From: Actinoallomurus liliacearum
Lineage (GTDB): Bacteria; Actinomycetota; Actinomycetes; Streptosporangiales; Streptosporangiaceae
Reading direction: 5' to 3'
Assembly: GCF_039542035.1 (NCBI RefSeq)
Contig: NZ_BAABHJ010000005.1
Coordinates: forward strand, 868,001-932,000
DNA: 64,000 nt
Position numbers and translations under genes: made by a program. Positions within the stretch are counted from its first letter, which is position 1, and every line of letters begins with the position of its first letter. Shown in pieces: positions 47,686 to 57,957 of this stretch. The notes below the pieces were generated by a model. The model was not told where the DNA came from and did no database searches. It saw only the letters and a list, made by a program, of their open reading frames with translations.

Positions 47686-48732
47686 TTGCGCCGTGCAGTG
47701 AAGATGACCGCCGTCGCGGCGAGCGCGGTGCTTGCACTCAGCGCCGCCGGCTGTGGCGGCAAGAAGGCCAACACCGGCGGCGGTGGTGGCGGCGAGGGCA
47801 AGAAGACCGTCAAGGTCGGCCTCGCGTACGACGTGGGCGGCCGTGGCGACAAGTCGTTCAACGACGCCGCGTACGCCGGCCTGCAGAAGGTCCAGAGTGA
47901 GCTGAAGCTCGACGTCAAGGACATCGAGGCCAAGGAAGGCGAGAGCGACAACGACAAGATCCAGCGGCTGCAGCTGCTGGCCCAGTCGGGCTACAACCCG
48001 GTGATCGCCGTCGGCTTCGCGTACGCGGGCGCGCTGGGCAAGGTCGCGCCGAAGTTCCCGAACGTCAAGTTCGCGATCATCGACGACGACACGATCCAGC
48101 AGCCGAACGTCGCGGACCTGCTCTTCGCCGAGAACCAGGGCTCCTACCTCGTCGGCGCGGCGGCGGCCAAGAAGTCCAAGACCGGCCACATCGGCTTCAT
48201 CGGCGGCGTCGCGACCCCGCTGATCAAGAAGTTCGAGGTCGGGTACATCGCGGGCGCCAAGAAGGTCAACCCGAACATCAAGGTCGACTCGAAGTACATC
48301 TCCCAGCCGCCGGACTTCGGCGGCTTCAAGGACCCGGCCAAGGGCAAGACGATCGCCCAGGGCATGTACGACCAGGGCGCCGACGTCGTCTACACAGCGG
48401 CGGGCCTGTCCGGCACCGGCTCGCTGCAGGCGGCCGCCGCGGCCAAGAAGTGGTTCATCGGCGTCGACTCCGACCAGTACCTGACGGCGACCGCCGACGA
48501 GAAGCCGTACGTGCTGACCTCGATGCTCAAGCGCGTGGACACCGCGGTGTTCAACTTCGTCAAGGGTGTCGGTGAGGGCCAGTTCCAGAAGGGCGACCAG
48601 CGGTTCACCCTCCAGAACGACGGTGTCGACTACTCCAAGTCGAACCCGACGGCGCTGGGCGACCTGCCGGCGACCCTCGACGACCTGAAGCAGCAGATCG
48701 TCTCCGGAAAGATCACGCCGCCCGAGAAGTGA
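47686..48732 (+). CDS. BMP-family nucleoside-binding lipoprotein
   Basis: A 348-residue exported lipoprotein. The signal peptide ends in a lipobox SAAGC, and a Gly-rich linker follows. The mature part is a Bmp/PnrA-type solute-binding protein (VGLAYDVGGRGDKSFNDAAYAGL, AIIDDD, GSYLVGAAAA, GHIGFIGGVATPLI, GVDSDQYLTA). Start TTG 47686 has GGAGGAG at 5 bases; GTG 47698 and ATG 47704 are less well placed. It delivers nucleosides to the transporter encoded next. The cdd and deoA genes at the operon end support nucleosides as substrate. Confidence 0.93.
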   Translation: MRRAVKMTAVAASAVLALSAAGCGGKKANTGGGGGGEGKKTVKVGLAYDVGGRGDKSFNDAAYAGLQKVQSELKLDVKDIEAKEGESDNDKIQRLQLLAQSGYNPVIAVGFAYAGALGKVAPKFPNVKFAIIDDDTIQQPNVADLLFAENQGSYLVGAAAAKKSKTGHIGFIGGVATPLIKKFEVGYIAGAKKVNPNIKVDSKYISQPPDFGGFKDPAKGKTIAQGMYDQGADVVYTAAGLSGTGSLQAAAAAKKWFIGVDSDQYLTATADEKPYVLTSMLKRVDTAVFNFVKGVGEGQFQKGDQRFTLQNDGVDYSKSNPTALGDLPATLDDLKQQIVSGKITPPEK

Positions 48733-48747
48733 CGGCGGTAAGGGCTC

Positions 48748-48785
48748 GGGCCCGGGTGGACGGCTTCGGCCTCCCTCCCGGGCCC
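48748..48785 (+). terminator. Intra-operon hairpin after the BMP gene
   Basis: GGGCCCGGG/CCCGGGCCC is a perfect 9-bp stem (48748-48756 with 48777-48785), between the binding protein and ATPase genes. Such a structure would end or protect part of the transcripts, giving more binding protein than transporter. Confidence 0.65.
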
Positions 48786-48804
48786 ACTGGTGCGGGAGCA
48801 GGTC

Positions 48805-50325
48805 ATGTCCACGACTGAGCCGGCGGTCGAGCTGCACGGCATCACCAAGCGCTTCCCCGGCGTCGTGGCCAACCACGACATCGACATCGCGGTCGCGGCG
48901 GGCACGGTGCACGCGATCGTCGGGGAGAACGGCGCAGGCAAGTCGACCCTGATGAAGATCCTCTACGGCATGCAGCGGCCGGACGAGGGAACGATCAAGG
49001 TCAACGGAGAGGTCGCCGACCTCCATTCGCCGTCCGACGCGATCGCGCGCGGCATCGGCATGGTCCACCAGCACTTCATGCTGGCCGACAATCTCACCGT
49101 CCTGGAGAACGTCGTCCTCGGCGCCGAGAAGCTGCACGGCATCGGCGGCGGGGCGCGGCGCCGGATCCGGGAGATCTCCGACCAGTACGGGCTGGGCGTC
49201 GAACCGGACCGGCTGGTCGAGGAGCTCGGCGTCGGCGCCCGCCAGCGCGTCGAGATCCTCAAGGTCCTCTACCGCGGAGCGCGGATCCTCATCCTCGACG
49301 AGCCCACCGCGGTGCTCGTGCCGCAGGAGGTGGACGAGCTCTTCGCCAACCTCGAGGAGCTCAAGCGCGAGGGCCTCACCGTCATCTTCATCTCGCACAA
49401 GCTCGACGAGGTCCTGAAGGTCGCCGACGCGATCACCGTGATCCGCCGGGGCACGACCGTGGCCTCCGCCGATCCCAGGGAGGTCTCCGCCCGGCAGCTC
49501 GCCGAGCTGATGGTCGGCAGCGAACTGCCGGTCCCGGAGCTGCGCGAGTCGACGGCGACCGACGTCCCGGTGCTGACCGTCGAGGGCGTGACCGTCCGCG
49601 ACGCCACGGGCCGAGCCGTGGTGGACGGGGTGTCCCTGACCATCCACGAGGGCGAGATCCTCGGCATCGCCGGGGTGGAGGGCAACGGCCAGGCCGAGCT
49701 CGTCGAAGCGATCATGGGCATGCTGCCGGTCGAGTCCGGCGTCGTCCGGCTCGGCGAGGACGACCTGGTCGGCCGGTCGACCCGGCACCGCCGGGAGATG
49801 GGCATCGGGTTCATCCCCGAGGACCGGCACCGGCACGCCCTGCTGCTGGAGTCCCCGCTGTGGGAGAACCGCGTCCTGGGCCACCAGACCCGGTCCCCGA
49901 ACGTCAAGGGAATCCTCATCGACCGCGCCGGCGCACGCCGCGACACGGAGCGGATCGTCGAGGAGTACGACGTGCGGACCCCCGGCATCGACGTCAGCGC
50001 GGCCTCGCTGTCCGGCGGCAACCAGCAGAAACTGATCATCGGCCGGGAGATGTCCGGGAACCCGAAGCTGCTGATCGCCGCGCATCCGACCCGTGGGGTC
50101 GACGTCGGCGCCCAGTCGGCGATCTGGGACCATCTGCGACGGGCGCGGGCCGAGGGCCTGGCGGTGCTGCTCATCTCCGCCGACCTCGACGAGCTGATCG
50201 GCATGTCGGACACCCTGCGGGTGATCCTGCGCGGCCGGCTGGTCGGGGAGGCCGACCCCGCGACCATCACTCCGGACGAACTCGGCTCCCTGATGACCGG
50301 CGCCGCAGAGGGGAGCGTGGCATGA
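48805..50325 (+). CDS. Nucleoside ABC transporter ATP-binding protein (double ATPase)
   Basis: A 506-residue protein with two fused ABC domains, as in sugar and nucleoside importers. Domain 1 (about 8-245) has GENGAGKST, a degenerate signature ELGVGARQRVEI and Walker B ILILDEPTAVL. Domain 2 (about 255-500) has GVEGNGQAELVE (weak Walker A) and LSGGNQQKLIIGREM. ATG 48805 follows GGGAG; GTG 48790 is an in-frame alternative. Its stop overlaps the first permease ATG (ATGA). Energises uptake with the two permeases. Confidence 0.94.
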   Translation: MSTTEPAVELHGITKRFPGVVANHDIDIAVAAGTVHAIVGENGAGKSTLMKILYGMQRPDEGTIKVNGEVADLHSPSDAIARGIGMVHQHFMLADNLTVLENVVLGAEKLHGIGGGARRRIREISDQYGLGVEPDRLVEELGVGARQRVEILKVLYRGARILILDEPTAVLVPQEVDELFANLEELKREGLTVIFISHKLDEVLKVADAITVIRRGTTVASADPREVSARQLAELMVGSELPVPELRESTATDVPVLTVEGVTVRDATGRAVVDGVSLTIHEGEILGIAGVEGNGQAELVEAIMGMLPVESGVVRLGEDDLVGRSTRHRREMGIGFIPEDRHRHALLLESPLWENRVLGHQTRSPNVKGILIDRAGARRDTERIVEEYDVRTPGIDVSAASLSGGNQQKLIIGREMSGNPKLLIAAHPTRGVDVGAQSAIWDHLRRARAEGLAVLLISADLDELIGMSDTLRVILRGRLVGEADPATITPDELGSLMTGAAEGSVA

Positions 50326-51422
50326 TCTCCAACCTGCTCGCGAAGTCCTACGCGCGGACCGTGATCGCGGCGCTCGTCGCGCTCGTCTTCGCGGTCGTCG
50401 TGACCTCGATCGTGCTGTCGATCAGCGGGTTCAACCCGCCGTCCACGTTCCAGGCGATGTTCGACTTCGGCAAGGAGCCCGACAGCGTCGTCAACACCGT
50501 GAACCGCGCGTCGGCGTACTACCTGTCCGCGCTCGCGGTGGCGATCGGGTTCCGGATGAACCTGTTCAACATCGGTGTCGACGGGCAGTACCGCCTCGCG
50601 GCCATGCTCGCCGCCGCGGCGGGCGGGGCGTGGGCGCTGCCGGCGGGACTGCACCAGATCGTGGTCATCGTCGTCGCGGCCGTCGTCGGCGGCGCGTGGG
50701 CGGGCATCGCGGCGATCCTCAAGGTGACGCGGGGCGTCAGCGAGGTCATCTCGACCATCATGCTGAACTTCATCGGCACCGGCGTGATCGCGTTCCTGCT
50801 CAGCCCGGACCGGCTCGCGGCGAAGGTCGCGGGCAGCAACAACGTCGGCACCAAGCCCATCGGCTCGTCGGGCCGGGTGCCGGGGATCTCCTACCCGGGC
50901 AGCGACCTGAAGATCTACGGCCTCGTCCTGCTCGCGGTGCTGGCCGGCCTCGGGTTCTGGTTCGTGATCAACCGCACGCGGTTCGGCTTCGACCTGCGGG
51001 CCACGGGCCTGTCCGAGAGCGCCGCCGTCGCGAGCGGCGTGGACGCCAAGCGCATGGTCGTCATCGCGATGGTCCTGTCCGGCGCGGTCGCCGGCCTCGT
51101 CGGCATGCCGCAGCTGCTCGGCGGGTCCTACTCCTACTCGCTGGACTTCCCGACCGGGATCGGCTTCACCGGCATCGGCATCGCGCTGCTCGGCCGGAAC
51201 AACCCGGTCGGCATCGCCTTCGCGTCGCTGCTGTGGGCGTTCCTGGACCAGTCGTCGCAGATCCTCGAGTTCAACGACATCCCCAAGGAGATCGTCGCCA
51301 TCACCCAGGCGGCCGTGCTGCTGTCGGTGGTCGTGGTGTACGAGATCGTCAACCGGGTGGGCCGGCGCATGGACCAGCGGCGCGTCGCCGCTGAGCTCGG
51401 AGAGGTGGGAGTGGCAGCGTGA
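50322..51422 (+). CDS. Nucleoside ABC transporter permease 1
   Basis: A 366-residue permease with eight or so hydrophobic helices, of the branched-chain/ribose-type BPD superfamily. NLFNIGVDGQYRLAAM (about 71-86), SEVISTIMLNFIG and GIGFTGIGIALLGRNNPVGI are the signatures of the BMP-linked permease. ATG 50322 overlaps the ATPase stop. Its partner follows after 64 bases that contain a GAGCGAGC-like short repeat. Confidence 0.92.
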   Translation: MISNLLAKSYARTVIAALVALVFAVVVTSIVLSISGFNPPSTFQAMFDFGKEPDSVVNTVNRASAYYLSALAVAIGFRMNLFNIGVDGQYRLAAMLAAAAGGAWALPAGLHQIVVIVVAAVVGGAWAGIAAILKVTRGVSEVISTIMLNFIGTGVIAFLLSPDRLAAKVAGSNNVGTKPIGSSGRVPGISYPGSDLKIYGLVLLAVLAGLGFWFVINRTRFGFDLRATGLSESAAVASGVDAKRMVVIAMVLSGAVAGLVGMPQLLGGSYSYSLDFPTGIGFTGIGIALLGRNNPVGIAFASLLWAFLDQSSQILEFNDIPKEIVAITQAAVLLSVVVVYEIVNRVGRRMDQRRVAAELGEVGVAA

Positions 51423-51486
51423 GCGAGCGAAGCGAGCGAGCCATGGGCACAGCATCCTTGGTCACCCCTCCGACGAAGGAGGGCTC

Positions 51487-52746
51487 ATGATCGACCAGGA
51501 GGTCCGGACGCCTGCGCCGCGGATCGGCGGCGCGCGCGGGTTCCGCGGCCGGAGGGCGCTGACCGCCGGACTGGGCGCCTTCGTCGCCCTGATCCTGCTG
51601 CGGCTCATCACCGGCGAGAGCGACATCACCTCCAGCGGGACGATGAGCGCGACGCTCGGGCTCGCCGTGCCGATCGGGATGGCCGCGATGGGCGGCCTGT
51701 GGTCCGAACGCTCCGGCGTGGTCAACATCGGCCTCGAGGGCATGATGGTGTTCGGCACCTGGGGTGCGGCCTTCGGCGCCTACTTCAGCGGCAGCCCCTG
51801 GCTGGGTCTCCTCTGCGGGATCGCGGCCGGAGCGCTGGGCGGTCTGCTGCACGCCGTCGCCACCGTGACGTTCGGCGTGGACCACATCGTCTCGGGCGTC
51901 GCGATCAACATCCTGGCGCCGGGCGTCGCGCGCTATCTGTCGGACCTGCTGTTCAACGGGGAGCCCGGTGGTGGCGCCACCCAGTCGCCGCAGCTGCCCA
52001 ACTTCCCGACGTGGAGCGTGCCCGGCGTCGGCGGCCCGCTCGGCGACCTCGAGAAGCACCACTGGATCCTGATCTCCGACCTCGCCGGGCTGATCCGCGG
52101 GCTGCTGACGAACCTGTCCCCGGTCACCCTGGTCGCGGCGGCCCTCATCCCGATCTCGTTCTTCCTGCTGTGGCGTACGCCGTTCGGCCTGCGGCTGCGG
52201 TCGTGCGGGGAGAACCCCCTCGCCGCCGAGTCGCTGGGCGTGAAGGTCTACACGATGAAGTACGCCGCGGTGGTGATCTCCGGGGCGTTCGCCGGCGTCG
52301 GGGGTACGTTCCTGGCCATGGTGGCGTCCTCCAACTACCAGGAGGGCCAGGTCAACGGCCGTGGCTTCATCGGCCTCGCCGCCATGATCTTCGGCAACTG
52401 GCGGCCGGGCGGCGTCGCGGCGGGCGCCGGCCTGTTCGGGTACACCGACGCGCTGCAACTGCGCGGCGGCGCCGGCGCGGTGCACGCCATGCTGCTCCTG
52501 CTCGGCGTCGGCCTGCTCGCCCTCGCGGTCTGGCACGCGTACCGGCGCCGGATGGTCACGGCGGTGGTCTCGGCGGTCGTGGCCGTCGGGCTCCTCGCCT
52601 GGTTCTTCCTGACCGACGAGCTGCCCAAGGAGATCGTCACCTACAGCCCCCACATCACGACGCTGCTCGTGCTGGCGTTCGCGGCGCAGCGACTGCGCAT
52701 GCCGGCCGCCGACGGGCTCACCTACCGACGCGGCGGAGGACACTGA
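51487..52746 (+). CDS. Nucleoside ABC transporter permease 2
   Basis: A 419-residue permease with about ten hydrophobic segments. GVVNIGLEGMMVFGTWGAAF (about 78-97), DHIVSGVAINILAPG and GRGFIGLAAMIFGNWRPGG are the family marks. AAGGAGGGC precedes ATG 51487. The stop overlaps the cdd ATG by one base (TGATG), so uptake and deamination are coupled. Confidence 0.92.
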   Translation: MIDQEVRTPAPRIGGARGFRGRRALTAGLGAFVALILLRLITGESDITSSGTMSATLGLAVPIGMAAMGGLWSERSGVVNIGLEGMMVFGTWGAAFGAYFSGSPWLGLLCGIAAGALGGLLHAVATVTFGVDHIVSGVAINILAPGVARYLSDLLFNGEPGGGATQSPQLPNFPTWSVPGVGGPLGDLEKHHWILISDLAGLIRGLLTNLSPVTLVAAALIPISFFLLWRTPFGLRLRSCGENPLAAESLGVKVYTMKYAAVVISGAFAGVGGTFLAMVASSNYQEGQVNGRGFIGLAAMIFGNWRPGGVAAGAGLFGYTDALQLRGGAGAVHAMLLLLGVGLLALAVWHAYRRRMVTAVVSAVVAVGLLAWFFLTDELPKEIVTYSPHITTLLVLAFAAQRLRMPAADGLTYRRGGGH

Positions 52747-53143
52747 TGGCCGACATCGACTGGGACGCCCTCCGGGCGGCCGCCCGTGCGGTGATGGAGA
52801 AGGCGTACGTCCCGTACTCCCACTTCCCGGTGGGCGCCGCCGGGCTGACCGACGACGGGCGGATCATCGCCGGCTGCAACGTGGAGAACGCCTCGTACGG
52901 CGTCGGCCTGTGCGCCGAGTGCGGGCTGGTCTCGGCGCTGCACGGCACGGGCGGCGGCGGCCGGCTGGTCGCCGTCTCCGTCGTGGACCGCCACGGCGCC
53001 CCGCTGATGCCCTGTGGACGCTGCCGTCAGCTGCTGTGGGAACATGGCGGCCCCGACATGCTGCTGGAGACCGTCAGCGGCATCCGGCCGATGCGCGAGG
53101 TTCTGCCCGACGCCTTCGGCCCCGACGACCTGGAGAACCGAGC

Positions 53144-53147
<4 letters not shown>
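52746..53147 (+). CDS. cdd: Cytidine deaminase
   Basis: A 133-residue tetrameric-type enzyme deaminating cytidine and deoxycytidine. Zinc is held by Cys56 (CAE, with catalytic Glu58) and Cys90/Cys93 (PCGRC). CNVENASYG is the substrate loop. ATG 52746 overlaps the permease stop; its own stop overlaps the deoA TTG (TTGA). Its uridine product can feed the nucleoside hydrolase or phosphorylase routes. Confidence 0.96.
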
Positions 53148-54424
<1,277 letters not shown>

Positions 54425-54709
54425 TCAGGCGCCGGAGGACGCGGCGGCGAGGACGAAGACGAAGAGGATCAGCAGTCCGAGGACGATGAAGGCGCTGCCG
54501 ATCGCGCCCAGCACCACGCCCGCCGTCGCCTGACCGTCGCCGCCGAGGTACCCGCCGCTCTCGCGGATCCGCCGCTTGGCCGACAGCCCCATGAACAGGG
54601 CGATCGGCGCCAGCAGGCCGCACACCACGAGCCCGAGGATGCCGAGGACCATCGAGGCCGTCGCTCCACTGTCGTCCTGTGCGGGCGGCGGGGCCGGGTA
54701 CTGGTACAT
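54425..54709 (-). CDS. DUF4190-type small membrane protein
   Basis: A 94-residue protein: short Pro-rich head (MYQYPAPPP), two hydrophobic helices (about 19-42 and 62-88) and a basic hinge (SAKRRIRESGG), the DUF4190 pattern. ATG 54709 is 6 bases after a TATGGT box. It ends flush with deoA. Related in design to the protein at 17775. Function unknown. Confidence 0.78.
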   Translation of the reverse strand: MYQYPAPPPAQDDSGATASMVLGILGLVVCGLLAPIALFMGLSAKRRIRESGGYLGGDGQATAGVVLGAIGSAFIVLGLLILFVFVLAAASSGA

Positions 54710-54715
54710 AGCGGA

Positions 54716-54721
54716 ACCATA
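54716..54721 (-). promoter_or_regulatory. Putative leaderless -10 box of the DUF4190 gene
   Basis: TATGGT on the minus strand, 6 bases before the ATG at 54709, with no Shine-Dalgarno between. Confidence 0.55.
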
Positions 54722-54861
54722 GAGGAACCCGGCCGATCTCGATACGACTCAGCGGCCAGACCCTCGGGACCCGCGTCGGACGGGTCCACGACGGTCGGGG
54801 CGGGAGGCCGCACGGCGTACGAGAGCGGCCCGGCGCGGACCTGAGAGGCGCGGACGGCCGG

Positions 54862-54867
54862 TAATGT
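54862..54867 (+). promoter_or_regulatory. Putative leaderless -10 box of add
   Basis: TAATGT lies 7 bases before the GTG start at 54875. No ribosome binding site is present. Confidence 0.65.
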
Positions 54868-54874
54868 GCGTGGC

Positions 54875-55960
54875 GTGACGAACCGTCCTGTGCTCGACGA
54901 CATCCGGCGGGCCCCCAAGGTGCTTCTCCACGATCACCTCGACGGTGGGCTGCGGCCGGAGACCATCGTCGACCTCGCCCGTGAGACCGGCTACGACGCG
55001 CTGCCCGCCACCGACCCGGCGGAGCTGCGCACCTGGTTCGCCGAGGCGTCCGACTCCGGATCGCTGGAGCGCTACCTGGAGACGTTCGACCACACGGTCG
55101 GCGTGATGCAGACCGCCGAGGCCCTGACCCGCGTCGCGTACGAGTGCGCCGAGGACCTGGCCAAGGACGGCGTCGTGTACGCGGAGGTGCGGTACGCGCC
55201 GGAGCAGCACACCCGCAACGGACTGACGCTGAACCAGGTCGTCGAGGCGGTGCTGCGCGGATTCGCGGAGGGCGGCCGCGACCACGGCATCCGCGTCGGC
55301 ACGCTGCTCACCGCCATGCGCCACCAGGCCCGCAGCATGGAGATCGCCGAGCTGGCCGTCCGGTACCGCGACGAAGGCGTCGTCGGCTTCGACATCGCCG
55401 GGGCCGAGGCGGGCTACCCGCCCACCCGGCACCTCGACGCCTTCGAGTACCTCCAGCGGGAGAACGCCCACTTCACCATCCACGCGGGCGAGGCGTTCGG
55501 CCTGCCGTCGATCTGGCAGGCCATCCAGTGGTGCGGCGCCGACCGGCTCGGACACGGCGTGCGCATCATCGACGACATCGGCGAGCGTGAGGGCGAGAGC
55601 CCCCGGCTCGGGCGCCTCGCCGCGTACGTCCGGGACAAGCGCATCCCGCTGGAGATGTGCCCCAGCTCCAACGTCCAGACCGGCGCCGCCAAGTCCATCG
55701 CCGAGCACCCGATCGGGCTGCTCCGCCGCCTCTACTTCCGGGTCACCGTCAACACCGACAACCGGCTGATGAGCGGCACGACCCTGTCGGAGGAGTTCGC
55801 CAAGCTCGTCGAGGCGTTCGACTACGGCTGGGACGACCTGCAGTGGTTCACGGTCAACGCCATGAAGTCCGCCTTCCTCGGCTTCGACGAGCGCCTCGAG
55901 CTGATCAACGGTGTCATCAAGCCGGGGTTCGCGCAGCTGAAGTGGCGATCGCACTCGTGA
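54875..55960 (+). CDS. add: Adenosine deaminase
   Basis: A 361-residue zinc enzyme converting adenosine to inosine. Metal and catalytic residues: His19 and His21 in LLHDHLDG, HAGE (His-Ala-Gly-Glu, about 205-208), CPSSNVQTG, and the Asp in VNTDNRLMSG. GTG 54875 is chosen from the TANNNT spacing and because it gives the family start; the frame opens at 54866. The stop overlaps the next gene's GTG (GTGA). It completes the nucleoside salvage set; inosine can go to the nucleoside hydrolase. Confidence 0.96.
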   Translation: MTNRPVLDDIRRAPKVLLHDHLDGGLRPETIVDLARETGYDALPATDPAELRTWFAEASDSGSLERYLETFDHTVGVMQTAEALTRVAYECAEDLAKDGVVYAEVRYAPEQHTRNGLTLNQVVEAVLRGFAEGGRDHGIRVGTLLTAMRHQARSMEIAELAVRYRDEGVVGFDIAGAEAGYPPTRHLDAFEYLQRENAHFTIHAGEAFGLPSIWQAIQWCGADRLGHGVRIIDDIGEREGESPRLGRLAAYVRDKRIPLEMCPSSNVQTGAAKSIAEHPIGLLRRLYFRVTVNTDNRLMSGTTLSEEFAKLVEAFDYGWDDLQWFTVNAMKSAFLGFDERLELINGVIKPGFAQLKWRSHS

Positions 55961-56574
55961 CCGCCGCCGTGTTCCCCAAGACTCCGCCCGGCGCGAAGGT
56001 GTTCCGGTCGACGGCCGCCCGTTTCTTCGGCTGGGCCTGGATGGTCTTCGCCGCCATCAACCTCGTCGACATCCTGTGGCGCGGCCGCGACGCCGCCTCG
56101 CTGGTCGCCGCGATGGTCATGCTGCTCGGCTGCGGCGTCGCGTACGTCGGCGCGCTGCGGCCCCGGATCGTCGCCGACGAGGAGGGCGTCCGCCTGCACA
56201 ACCTGCTCCGCGACGTCGAGGTGCCCTGGCGCGGGGTCGAGCGGGTCGAGGGCGGCGACGCCGTCTACGTGCACGGAGGCGGCCGCCGGTTCCGCGCCTT
56301 CGTGCTGCAGATCTCCCCGCGCAACCGCGCGCGGTTCGAGGCGAAGGCCCGCCGTCAGGAGCGGAAGCTGCCCGACCACGTCGCCGACTACGTCCAGGGA
56401 CGCACCCAGACCGACTTCGCGGTCGAACAGCTCCGTGAGCTGGCCGGGGAGCGCTCCCGGCGCGGCGAGGACGGCGGGACCGAGCCGACGGTCACGTGGG
56501 CCTGGCCGGCCGTCCTCGCGGTCGCCGTCCCGGCGGTCGCCTTCCTCGTCGCCCTCGTCATCGCCCTGCTCTGA
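55957..56574 (+). CDS. PH-domain-like membrane protein
   Basis: A 205-residue protein with two N-terminal hydrophobic helices (about 22-40 and 48-65), a PH-like beta region (RPRIVADEEGVRLHNLLRDVEVPWRGVERVE) as in bacterial PH domain (DUF2581) proteins, a basic helix and a final membrane helix (about 183-204). GTG 55957 overlaps the add stop by four bases. Function unknown; translational coupling with add is the only context clue. Confidence 0.75.
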   Translation: MTAAVFPKTPPGAKVFRSTAARFFGWAWMVFAAINLVDILWRGRDAASLVAAMVMLLGCGVAYVGALRPRIVADEEGVRLHNLLRDVEVPWRGVERVEGGDAVYVHGGGRRFRAFVLQISPRNRARFEAKARRQERKLPDHVADYVQGRTQTDFAVEQLRELAGERSRRGEDGGTEPTVTWAWPAVLAVAVPAVAFLVALVIALL

Positions 56575-56596
56575 CCCGCCCCCCGCGTACGGCGGC

Positions 56597-57955
56597 TCAG
56601 CGGGTCACCGCCTCCACCGCCGGCATCCGGATCGCGCGCCGGGCGGCGCCGAGACCCGTCCCCAGGGTGAGGACCGCCGCGACGGCGACGACCGCCAGGT
56701 AGGTGCCGGCGCCCGCGTCCGGCAGCGCGTGCCCCGTCCGGGCGATGCTGTAGGGCACGATCGTGAACAGCCCGGCGACCGCCCCGGAGACGATGCCGAG
56801 CAGCGTCAGGATGACGCCCTCCACCGCCACCGTCCACAGGACCTGCCCCGGCGTGATACCGACGAGCCGCTGCCGGGCGAACTCGCCGCGCCGGTACGTC
56901 ATCGCCGCGATCAGCGTGTTGATCAGCATGATCGCCGAGAACACCACCAGCATCCCGATGACCGTGAAGTTCAGCGTCTCGGTGGTCTTCTGGTCGGCCG
57001 TCGCCACCGTGCCGGACGCGGCGGTGGCCGCGTTCTCGATCCACTGCATGTAGAGCGTGCCGGTGGAGATCCCGGTGAACAGGATGATCGGCATCAGCGT
57101 CGCCGCGAGCCGACCGGCCCGCCGCCGCACGTACTGGACCGTCAGGTAGGCGGGGACCCCGGCCACCCGCTCGAGCGGGCGGGCGAGCACGGCCGTCACC
57201 CGGCCGATCAGGACCGGCCCCGCCAGCGCCAGGCCGATGGAGACCCAGATGGAGGTCTGCCCGGCCGTCTGCATCGCGTCGATCCCCTTGCCGCGCATCG
57301 CGGTCGCGGTGGTCACGGCCAGGCTCGCGCCCAGGACGAGGAGGACCACCGCGGCGGCCTTCCGCTTGCGGCTCATCCGGGCGTCACCCGTGGCGGCGTT
57401 CCGCGCCGACTCGGCCGCACGCGTCCGCACGACGCCCCGTACCGTGATGACCGCCGCGGTGGTCGCGGCCGTCAGCGTCACGCCCAGCCCGATGCCCAGC
57501 GCGTACGGCCCGAAGGCGTAGTCGATGCCGCCGGCGACGCGCTTGCTGGAGATCAGCAGCGACAGCAGAGCCCGGCCGGCCAGGGCCGCCGGCGCGATCG
57601 CCACCAGTCCGGCGACCAGCGCGACGACGGCGGTCTCGCTGACGATCATCCGGCCGATCTGCATCGGCGTGGCGCCCACCTGCTTCAGCAGCGTCATCTC
57701 GGCGTCCCGCTGCCGCACGACCAGGGTCAGCGTGGACGTGGCCGAGAAGATCACCATGATGAGCCCCCAGCCGCCGACGACCGAGGCCATGGTGATGAGC
57801 GAGTTCCTGCTGGCGGAGGGCACTCCATCGCTCATGGCGGTGTCCAGCAGCGAGGCGAAGGCCATCACCATCGCCGCCCCGAACACCATCGAGACGAACG
57901 TCGCCAGGAACCCGCCGGCGCGATGCCGCAACGAGCGAAGAGCCAACCCGAACAT
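56597..57955 (-). CDS. ABC transporter permease, FtsX/MacB type
   Basis: A 452-residue membrane protein with eight or more helices. LRSLRHRAGGFLATFVSMVFG is the N-terminal helix; QRDAEMTLLKQVGATPMQIGRMIVSE (about 82-107) and RRGEFARQRLVGITPGQVLWTV (about 360-381) are the two FtsX-domain signatures. It follows its ATPase by 2 bases. Small exporters of this kind often handle lipoproteins or antimicrobial peptides; the substrate is unknown. Confidence 0.9.
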   Translation of the reverse strand: MFGLALRSLRHRAGGFLATFVSMVFGAAMVMAFASLLDTAMSDGVPSASRNSLITMASVVGGWGLIMVIFSATSTLTLVVRQRDAEMTLLKQVGATPMQIGRMIVSETAVVALVAGLVAIAPAALAGRALLSLLISSKRVAGGIDYAFGPYALGIGLGVTLTAATTAAVITVRGVVRTRAAESARNAATGDARMSRKRKAAAVVLLVLGASLAVTTATAMRGKGIDAMQTAGQTSIWVSIGLALAGPVLIGRVTAVLARPLERVAGVPAYLTVQYVRRRAGRLAATLMPIILFTGISTGTLYMQWIENAATAASGTVATADQKTTETLNFTVIGMLVVFSAIMLINTLIAAMTYRRGEFARQRLVGITPGQVLWTVAVEGVILTLLGIVSGAVAGLFTIVPYSIARTGHALPDAGAGTYLAVVAVAAVLTLGTGLGAARRAIRMPAVEAVTR

Positions 57956-57957
57956 GG

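Noticed and set aside
47668..50133. An 821-codon open frame antisense to the BMP and ATPase genes
   Set aside because: Shadow of two well-supported genes; no start signal and no recognisable domain.
51419..51486. GAGCGAGCGAAGCGAGCGAG-like repeats between the two permease genes, considered as a regulatory repeat or start of permease 2
   Set aside because: The GTG there is out of frame with the permease, and AAGGAGG-ATG at 51487 is a much better start. The short repeat is of a kind often met between actinomycete genes and has no further structure.
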